From Streptomyces sp. SKN60 (GTDB lineage: Bacteria; Actinomycetota; Actinomycetes; Streptomycetales; Streptomycetaceae), in assembly GCF_026236535.1 (NCBI RefSeq), contig NZ_JAHTMW010000013.1, positions 204,934 to 268,933 on the forward strand: a stretch of 64,000 bases of DNA, given 5' to 3'. Positions 58,655-64,000 of this stretch are shown here, in pieces (positions within the stretch are counted from its first letter, which is position 1; the number at the start of each line of letters is the position of its first letter). The notes beneath the pieces are model-generated. The model ran no database searches. It saw only the letters and a list, made by a program, of their open reading frames with translations, and was not told the DNA's origin. The position numbers were made by a program, and so were the translations under genes.

Positions 58655-58864
58655 CTAAGCGGTCGCGACCCCCACGAAGGATTCCCTGAGGTACTCGTGA
58701 ACCGCCTGTTCCGGCACCCGGAAGGACCTCCCCACCCGGATCGCCGGCAGATGACCGCTGTGCACCAAGCGGTACACGGTCATCTTCGAGACGCGCATCA
58801 CCGAGGCGACCTCCGCCACGGTCAGAAACTTCACCTCGTTGAGAGGCCTGTCGCCAGCAGCCAT
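58655..58864 (-). CDS. Excisionase-type helix-turn-helix protein
   Basis: 69 residues from an ATG at 58864. FLTVAEVASVMRVSKMTVYRLVHSGHLPAIRVGRSFRVPEQAVHEYL is a MerR/excisionase-like winged helix (HTH_17). It is a conserved Streptomyces gene in the bldN neighbourhood, probably a chromosomal regulator rather than a phage excisionase since no integrase is near. It is a single gene upstream of bS22 with a 150-base gap. Confidence 0.9.
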   Translation of the reverse strand: MAAGDRPLNEVKFLTVAEVASVMRVSKMTVYRLVHSGHLPAIRVGRSFRVPEQAVHEYLRESFVGVATA

Positions 58865-58990
58865 GACCCACCTGTACCTTCCGCCGCGACGCCCACCGGC
58901 TTCCCCTCCGGTGACTCTTCGTCGCTGAGCGCTCACGCCCAGAGTAGGGGCGGGTGGTACGAGTGGGGAAGAGGAGCAACCATCGGCCGT

Positions 58991-59836
58991 TTACCGTGAC
59001 AGACACGCTCGATTGAGTACATAGCGAGTGAGTGGACGGTAGTAGTCCGAGCGGACCCCGTCATCAAGCGGAACGGCCACCGACACCTGCCCCTCGGCCT
59101 CCCCGACGAACAGCGCCGGATCGTCCGTGTCGGCGAGCCCGATGCTCTCGATACCCAGCTGACCTGCCCCGCAGACCCAGCCGTGGTCGCCCACCACCAG
59201 CTCCGGAAGCGGCCCGCCGGCCTCGGCCGCGCTCTCCAGGGCCGCCCGAACCGGCAGCGGCGAGTGCGTGTGCGCCCCTGGCTCGCGCCCTGCGGCCGGC
59301 AGGTCCGGTTCTCGCACCAGCGCGACACCGCGTACGTAGTCGAGGAGGTGCGTGCGTACGCCGAACCGGGTCGTTATGTCGACACATCTCCCCTGCGCCG
59401 GGGTGAGAACAAGACAGCCCGCCGCCGACAAAGCGTCTGCGAGCGCGGCGTAGAAACCGAGCAGCCGGTGCGGATGGCCCGTCCCGAGGAGCACCGGAGC
59501 CCGCCGCCGGGCCGCCGCGCCGAGCCGCTCCGCGAACGCCGCGAGCGCCCCCAGCGTCCGCTCCGGATCGATCACGTCCGGCCCCGAACGGTGCGCCGGA
59601 TCGCCCGACACCCCGCACTTGTCCGCCATCAGCCGCAGCAGTTCACCCTCGTCCCAGCCGCCTTCGGGATCCAGCCCGAGCGTCACCCGCGGATCCCCGG
59701 CCGCGAACAGCCGATAGCTCCGCAGGCTCTCCTCCCGCGAGGTCGCCACGGTCCCGGCCAACCCGGCCGCCAACAGATGCGCCCGCAGCGCCCCGGTACT
59801 CAGCACCCTGACGATGCTGCCGGAACGACACTGCAC
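58991..59836 (-). CDS. Phosphatase-like protein (HAD/PfkB-independent, Streptomyces-conserved)
   Basis: Up to 281 residues; starts at GTG 59836 or GTG 59806 (VLSTGALRAHLLAAGLAG) are both without a clear ribosome site. Recognisable elements are a conserved ATSREESLRSYRLFAAGDPRVTLGLDP block, LLGTGHPHRLLGFYAALADALSAAGC, HSPLPVRAALE, and the C-terminal VVGDHGWVCGAGQLGIESIGLADTDDPALFVGEAEG. It is usually annotated as phosphatase in Streptomyces, but I see no classical HAD or PTP motif that proves it. It is in the same direction as acuC, 124 bases downstream. Confidence 0.65.
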   Translation of the reverse strand: MQCRSGSIVRVLSTGALRAHLLAAGLAGTVATSREESLRSYRLFAAGDPRVTLGLDPEGGWDEGELLRLMADKCGVSGDPAHRSGPDVIDPERTLGALAAFAERLGAAARRRAPVLLGTGHPHRLLGFYAALADALSAAGCLVLTPAQGRCVDITTRFGVRTHLLDYVRGVALVREPDLPAAGREPGAHTHSPLPVRAALESAAEAGGPLPELVVGDHGWVCGAGQLGIESIGLADTDDPALFVGEAEGQVSVAVPLDDGVRSDYYRPLTRYVLNRACLSR

Positions 59837-59959
59837 CGGGGCCGAAACCCCGAACGCGCCCCACAGTCGGCGTAACCCGGCGCCCGCTGTCCCCCCGCCC
59901 GTACGAACGGATCAGGCCAGAAGGCGGATCAGGCCAGCAGGCGGACCGGGCAAGGCGGA

Positions 59960-61138
59960 TCAGGCCAGCAGCCCGCGCAGCGGGAACGCCGCCCGCCGCG
60001 TCGCGAGCACCGCCTGGTCGAGCCGGTCCGCCGGGTCGTAGCCGTCCGCCCAGTCCCGCACCCCGACCGGCCAGCGCCCGTCCGTCATCCGCGCCGGCCC
60101 CAGCTGCCGGGTCCGCGCGTACACCTCGTCCCGCCACGAGGACGGGATCACTGACTCCGGATCCACCGGAGCGTGCGCCGCGATCCCCACCAGATGCGTC
60201 CACGACCGCGGTACGACGTCCACCACCGCGTACCCGCCGCCCCCGAGCGCCAGCCACCGCCCGCCCTCGACATGCGCGTGCGCCAGCTCGTGACACGCCT
60301 CCTGCACCGCCCGCTGCGCGTCGAGCGACACCGCCAGATGGGCCAGCGGATCCTCGAAGTGGGTGTCCGCGCCGTGCTGCGTCACCAGGACCTGCGGCCG
60401 GAAGTCGGCGATCAGCTCCGGCACCACCGCGTGGAACGCCCGCACCCAGCCCGCGTCCGCGGTCCCCGCCGGAAGCGCCACGTTCACCGCGCTCCCCTCC
60501 CCCGCGCCCGGGCCGCCGGTCTCCTCCGGCCAGCCCGTCTGCGGGAACAGCGTCCGCGGATGCTCGTGCAGCGAGATCGTCAGGACCCGCGGATCGTCCC
60601 AGAACGCCGCCTGCACCCCGTCCCCGTGGTGCACGTCCACATCCACGTACGCCACCCGCTCCGCGCCCAGTTCGAGCAGCCGGGCGATCGCCAGCGAGGC
60701 ATCGTTGTAGATGCAGAAACCGGAGGCCGCGCCCGGCATCGCGTGGTGCAGCCCGCCCGCGAAGTTCACGGCGTGCGCCGCGTCCCCCCGCCACACGGCC
60801 TCCGCCGCGCCCACCGACTGCCCGGCGATCAGCGCGGACACCTCGTGCATGCCCGCGAACGCCGGATCGTCCACCGTCCCCAGGCCGTACGTCTGGTCCG
60901 CGGCCCGCGGATCCGCCGAAGCCGCCCGCACCGCCGCCACGTAGTCCTCGCGGTGCACAAGCCGCAGCGTGGAGTCCCCGGCCGGCTTCGCCGCCACCAC
61001 GTCCACCTGACGGTCGAGCCCGAACGCCCGCACCAGCCCCATGGTCAGCGCGAGCCGCACCGGATCCATCGGGTGCTCCGACCCGAAGTCGTACCCGGTG
61101 ACAGCTTCATCCCACATCAACAGTGCGCGGCCGCTCAT
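59960..61138 (-). CDS. acuC: Acetoin utilisation-type histone deacetylase-fold protein
   Basis: 392 residues from an ATG at 61138. It is a class I HDAC fold that removes acetyl groups from lysine, as AcuC does on acetyl-CoA synthetase. Active-site blocks are AVNFAGGLHHAMPGAASGFCIYND (tandem His), VAYVDVDVHHGDGVQAAFWDDPRVLTISLH (metal Asp and His) and QHGADTHFEDPLAHL (metal Asp). The C-terminus ends in ATRRAAFPLRGLLA. It overlaps the 3' end of the upstream MFS gene by 32 bases. Confidence 0.93.
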   Translation of the reverse strand: MSGRALLMWDEAVTGYDFGSEHPMDPVRLALTMGLVRAFGLDRQVDVVAAKPAGDSTLRLVHREDYVAAVRAASADPRAADQTYGLGTVDDPAFAGMHEVSALIAGQSVGAAEAVWRGDAAHAVNFAGGLHHAMPGAASGFCIYNDASLAIARLLELGAERVAYVDVDVHHGDGVQAAFWDDPRVLTISLHEHPRTLFPQTGWPEETGGPGAGEGSAVNVALPAGTADAGWVRAFHAVVPELIADFRPQVLVTQHGADTHFEDPLAHLAVSLDAQRAVQEACHELAHAHVEGGRWLALGGGGYAVVDVVPRSWTHLVGIAAHAPVDPESVIPSSWRDEVYARTRQLGPARMTDGRWPVGVRDWADGYDPADRLDQAVLATRRAAFPLRGLLA

Positions 61139-62315
61139 GCCCGCCACCGTATCGGGCCTTCGGAGCGCCGAACGACGTGGCATACACCACCGTCACCAGG
61201 ACCAACACCATCGGCACCAGCATCGCCCCGCGATAGCTCCACGCGTCCCCGAGCGCCCCCACCAGCGGCGAGCCGACCAGGAATCCCACGTAGTTGAAGA
61301 CGTTGAGCCGCGCCACCGCCGCGTCGCTCGCCCCGGGGAAGAGCCTTCCGGCGGCGGCGAAGGTCTGCGGCACGACCACGCTGAGCCCGAGCCCGAGCAC
61401 CGTGAACCCGGCCATGCCCACCCAGGGCCCCTGCGCCGCCGCCACGACCGCGAACCCCAGCGCCGCGAGCACCGCGCCCGCCCGCACCACCAGGACCGCG
61501 CCGAACCGCCGCACCCCGAAGTCCCCGACCGTCCGTCCGAGCAGGGTCGTCACCATGTACGCGTTGTACGGCACCGTCGCCAGCTCCTCCGAGCTGTGCA
61601 GCACGTCCTGGAGGTACTTCGCCGACCAGTTGGAGACCGTCGAGTCCCCGATGTACGCGAAGGTCATCACCAGGCACAGCGGCAGCAGCAGCCGGAACAC
61701 CACGCGCTGGGAGCCCGCCGGTTCGCCGGCGCCCATGGCGGCCTCGGCTTCCCCGCCCCCGTCCACGTACCAGCGGCTGCCGACGAACGCCACCGGCAGC
61801 AGCACCACGACCACCGGCAGATACGACACGAACAGCGGCAGATGCCAGTGCGCCCCCGCCCAGGCGAGCGAGGCACCGGCGATCCCGCCCAGGCTGTACG
61901 AGGCGTGGAAGCCGAGCATGATGCTCCGCCCGTACGCCCGCTGCAGGCTCACGCCCAGCATGTTCATGGACGCGTCCAGGGCGCCGACCGCGAGCCCGAA
62001 CACCCCGAGCGCCACGGCCGCCGCCCACAACTCCGCACCGGCGCCCACCGCGAGGAGCGCGAGCAGCACCACGGGCTGCGCCCACCGCAGCACGGCGGCC
62101 GGCCCGACCCGCGCCGCCAGCTTCTCGGTGACGACGCTGGACACCCCGGCCAGGACCGGCACCGCCGCCAGGAACGCGGGCAGCAGCCCGTCGGATATCC
62201 CGTACCGGTCCTGGATCGCCGGAATCCGGGTCACGAGCAGGGCGAAGGCGACCCCCTGCACGAAGAAGCTCACCGTGAGGGATCCCCGCCCACGCCGCAA
62301 CCGCGCATCTGTCAT
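61107..62315 (-). CDS. MFS transporter
   Basis: 402 residues from an ATG at 62315. About twelve hydrophobic spans are visible (LTVSFFVQGVAFALLVTRIPAIQDRYG, VLALVTVVYATSFG at the end). Motif patterns such as GISDGLLPAFLAAVPVLAGVSS and GRSIMLGFHASYSLGGIAGASLA place it in the FucP/YbjJ-like group; the substrate is unknown. The stop lies 32 bases inside acuC. Confidence 0.88.
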   Translation of the reverse strand: MTDARLRRGRGSLTVSFFVQGVAFALLVTRIPAIQDRYGISDGLLPAFLAAVPVLAGVSSVVTEKLAARVGPAAVLRWAQPVVLLALLAVGAGAELWAAAVALGVFGLAVGALDASMNMLGVSLQRAYGRSIMLGFHASYSLGGIAGASLAWAGAHWHLPLFVSYLPVVVVLLPVAFVGSRWYVDGGGEAEAAMGAGEPAGSQRVVFRLLLPLCLVMTFAYIGDSTVSNWSAKYLQDVLHSSEELATVPYNAYMVTTLLGRTVGDFGVRRFGAVLVVRAGAVLAALGFAVVAAAQGPWVGMAGFTVLGLGLSVVVPQTFAAAGRLFPGASDAAVARLNVFNYVGFLVGSPLVGALGDAWSYRGAMLVPMVLVLVTVVYATSFGAPKARYGGGHERPRTVDVG

Positions 62316-62356
62316 GGCGGCACAGTAGGGCCGGGACCTACCCAGCGGTAGATGGA

Positions 62357-63004
62357 TCACATGCCCAATGTGCCGAGCAGCTCGTCCATGTGCTCGAAGC
62401 AGCCGGTGACCCCGGTCAGCCGCTCCCTCGGCGTCATCGCGGTGAACCCGTACACGTCCATCCCGGCCGCGACCGCCGCCTGCACCCCGAGCGCGCTGTC
62501 CTCGACCACGACACAGCGGCCCGGCGGCACGCCCATCCGCTCGGCCGCGTACAGAAAGAGGTCGGGCGCCGGCTTCCCCCGGCCGACGTCCTCGGCACTG
62601 AACACGATCTCCTCCCGGAACCAGGCGTCGAGCCCGGTCTTCCGATGCCCCACCCGGATCCGCTCATGACTCCCGGACGAGGCCACGCAGTACGGCACCC
62701 CTGCGGCGACGAGCCGCTTGAGCACGTCCGGCGCGCCGGTCACGGGCTCCAACTCCCGCTGGAACGCCTCAAATACGCGCTGGTGGAAGGTGGCGTCGAA
62801 GTCGGCCGGCAGCGTCCGCCCGGTCCGCTCCTCGACGATCTCGTGCACGCGGTGCATGGCGGACCCCATGAAGTCGCGAACCGACTCCTCGTACGTGGTG
62901 GGGTGCCCGAGCTCGGTGAGGTAGGCAGCAAGGAGGTGGTTGGAGATGGGCTCGCTGTCGACGAGCACACCGTCATTGTCGAAGATCACCAGGTCGTAGC
63001 GCAT
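62357..63004 (-). CDS. HAD-IA hydrolase (beta-phosphoglucomutase/GPP-like)
   Basis: 215 residues from an ATG at 63004. Motif I DLVIFDNDGVLVDSEP, motif II YCVASSGSHE, motif III GRGKPAPDLFLYAAERMGV and motif IV VVVEDSALGVQAAVAAGM are complete with a cap domain between I and II. The YigB/PGMB-like group removes phosphate from sugar or small phosphates. It is divergent from the Uma2-type gene. Confidence 0.92.
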   Translation of the reverse strand: MRYDLVIFDNDGVLVDSEPISNHLLAAYLTELGHPTTYEESVRDFMGSAMHRVHEIVEERTGRTLPADFDATFHQRVFEAFQRELEPVTGAPDVLKRLVAAGVPYCVASSGSHERIRVGHRKTGLDAWFREEIVFSAEDVGRGKPAPDLFLYAAERMGVPPGRCVVVEDSALGVQAAVAAGMDVYGFTAMTPRERLTGVTGCFEHMDELLGTLGM

Positions 63005-63072
63005 AGGACAAACCTAGATCCCTGCAGGTGGCCGATGGATACGCTGGTCCGGGCACCTACCAGGAGGACAGC

Positions 63073-63669
63073 ATGGCCGACCTCACCCCCGAGCAGATGC
63101 ACCGGCTGCACGACTTCGCGGAGCAGCTGGCGGAGCTGGCCGAACATCAGGAAGACCAATGGAAGGTGCAGACCACCGACGGTCAGATCTTCCTCACCAT
63201 GATGAGCCCCACGGCTCCACACGGTCTCAACGTGGTGAGACTGCGCCGTCAGATCGAGGCGCAGACGCCCGAGGTCATCGCCCTCAACGACACCAACATG
63301 GGCGATCCCGTGACGGGCCTGACCAAGGTGCCCGACCTCATGGTCATCGCGGAGGAGGACACCGACGACACGGCGAAGAGCATCAACTCCCGCGATGTCC
63401 TGATGGTCGTGGAGGTCGTCTCCCGGTCCGATTCCCTCACGGACATCCGCGACAAGCTCTGCGACTACCCCAAGATGGGAGTCCCGCTGTACGTCGTCGT
63501 GGACCCGCGCAAGGACAAGAGGACCGTCACAGTGCACAGCGACCCGTCGCAGGGCCCCGACGGTATCCGCTATCGCAAGGAAGTCCCTTACGCATTCGGA
63601 GACAGCGTCACCGCCGGCCGCTGGACTCTCGACACGACCGGCCTCAAGAGCTACCCGGCCGACTGGTGA
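63073..63669 (+). CDS. Uma2 family (putative endonuclease-fold) protein
   Basis: 198 residues from an ATG at 63073 with AGGAGGA upstream. The restriction-endonuclease-like core shows KVPDLMVIAEEDTDDTAKSINSRDVLMVVEVVSRSDSLTDIRDKLCDYPKMGVPLYVVVDP, with the D...ExV core and Lys near KLCDY. Streptomyces carries many DUF820/Uma2 paralogues of unknown role. It sits directly before the rRNA operon terminator. Confidence 0.9.
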   Translation: MADLTPEQMHRLHDFAEQLAELAEHQEDQWKVQTTDGQIFLTMMSPTAPHGLNVVRLRRQIEAQTPEVIALNDTNMGDPVTGLTKVPDLMVIAEEDTDDTAKSINSRDVLMVVEVVSRSDSLTDIRDKLCDYPKMGVPLYVVVDPRKDKRTVTVHSDPSQGPDGIRYRKEVPYAFGDSVTAGRWTLDTTGLKSYPADW

Positions 63670-63714
63670 GCCATCGGAGCGAGGCTACGCCTCGACCCCG
63701 GCCGTGAACGCAGA

Positions 63715-63744
63715 AAAGCCCCGCACCAGATGGTGCGGGGCTTT
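63715..63744. terminator. Bidirectional terminator between Uma2 gene and rRNA operon
   Basis: Perfect 14-base inverted repeat AAAGCCCCGCACCA / TGGTGCGGGGCTTT with a 2-base centre; A-run on one side and TTT on the other serve both directions. Confidence 0.9.
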
Positions 63745-63756
63745 CCCACAATGATT

Positions 63757-63875
63757 GTTCGGCGGCGTCCTACTCTCCCACAGGGTCCCCCCTGCAGTAC
63801 CATCGGCGCTGAAAGGCTTAGCTTCCGGGTTCGGAATGTAACCGGGCGTTTCCCTAACGCTATGACCACCGAAAC
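63757..63875 (-). rRNA. rrf: 5S ribosomal RNA
   Basis: On the minus strand the sequence starts GTTTCGGTGGTCATAGCG, contains CGCCCGGTTACATTCCGAACCCGG and TGGTACTGCAGGGGGGACC, and ends GTAGGACGCCGCC. This is the standard high-GC actinobacterial 5S gene, about 118 bases. Exact ends are approximate by a few bases. Confidence 0.95.
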
Positions 63876-63956
63876 ACTATGAAGTTGAACCGCCGCGCCT
63901 CCCGAAGGGGGGCGTGTTCGTTACTTCAGAACTAACACAGTGGACGCGAGCAACTG

Positions 63957-64000
63957 AGGACAAGCCCTCGGCCTATTAGTACCGGTCAGCTCCACCCATT
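63957..64000 (-). rRNA. 23S ribosomal RNA, 3' end only
   Basis: The minus strand reads GAGCTGACCGGTACTAATAG then GCCGAGGGCTTGTCC, the characteristic 23S 3' terminus. The rest of the operon lies to the right of the window. The 23S-5S spacer is about 80 bases. Confidence 0.9.

Noticed and set aside
58655..58864. Phage excisionase marking an integrated element
   Set aside because: No integrase, attachment repeats or phage genes nearby; the gene sits in a conserved bldN-region context.

Overview
This is a high-GC (roughly 70% or more) actinobacterial chromosome segment that can be assigned to Streptomyces. It carries bldN-rsbN, the rex-hemA-hemC-hemD-hemB run, a 32-residue bS22-type ribosomal protein gene, an AcuC-type deacetylase and an rRNA operon, with many GTG/TTG starts and ATGA stop-start overlaps. 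The first 64 kb of sequence contain about 65 genes; the right edge runs into the 3' end of an rRNA operon (5S and 23S, minus strand).

Layout. 1-5 kb: a large unrecognised protein running off the left edge, a membrane-anchored NUDIX protein, and a broken amino-acid permease next to a MerR regulator. 5-20 kb: mixed accessory genes, including a metal/siderophore-type binding protein without a signal peptide, acetyltransferases, a TetR/FAD-monooxygenase pair with a repeat-rich operator region, YnfA, SDR, DUF2278, a free-standing LAGLIDADG endonuclease abutting rtcB, two DUF3558 lipoproteins and a DUF2637 membrane protein. 20-24 kb: divergent lysS and argS, with two DnaA-box-like sites between them.

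24.2-45.4 kb is a biosynthetic island between housekeeping genes (argS on the left, DUF1876/hemB on the right). Its core is a ten-gene minus-strand operon, in order of transcription: homocitrate-synthase-like enzyme, LysW-type amino-group carrier protein, LysX-type ligase, ArgC/LysY-type reductase, ArgB/LysZ-type kinase, class I glutamine-amidotransferase-like hydrolase, Glu/Leu-type dehydrogenase, AMP-dependent acyl ligase, class I/II aminotransferase, and a fumarylacetoacetase-fold enzyme. The likely logic is that an acid is built, aminated, tethered by its amino group to LysW, phosphorylated, reduced to a semialdehyde, processed further and released. A racemase-fold enzyme plus SDR pair at 24.3 kb shares a 15-base operator with the operon promoter at 38.7 kb, so both are probably under one regulator, plausibly the atypical response regulator at 38.8 kb. 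A one-module iterative-type PKS (KS-AT-degenerate DH-ACP, no KR, no TE) flanked by two related TetR genes may supply an acyl group that the ligase activates. A MerR/MFS/SDR sub-cluster with two copies of one operator sits inside the island and looks like an export/resistance module. The LysW protein ends in Gln instead of the conserved Glu, which is the most striking oddity, and no NRPS or usual LysK release enzyme is present. No known cluster that I can name has this exact content.

45.4-64 kb: tetrapyrrole biosynthesis (hemB, hemD fusion, hemC, hemA) with Rex and a Rex operator; a glutaredoxin-like protein and HAD phosphatase; the developmental sigma factor BldN and its anti-sigma RsbN with a BldN-like promoter; acyltransferase, epimerase, bS22, excisionase-type HTH, phosphatase, AcuC, MFS, HAD and Uma2-type genes; then the rRNA operon. 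No tRNA, CRISPR array or insertion sequence was seen.
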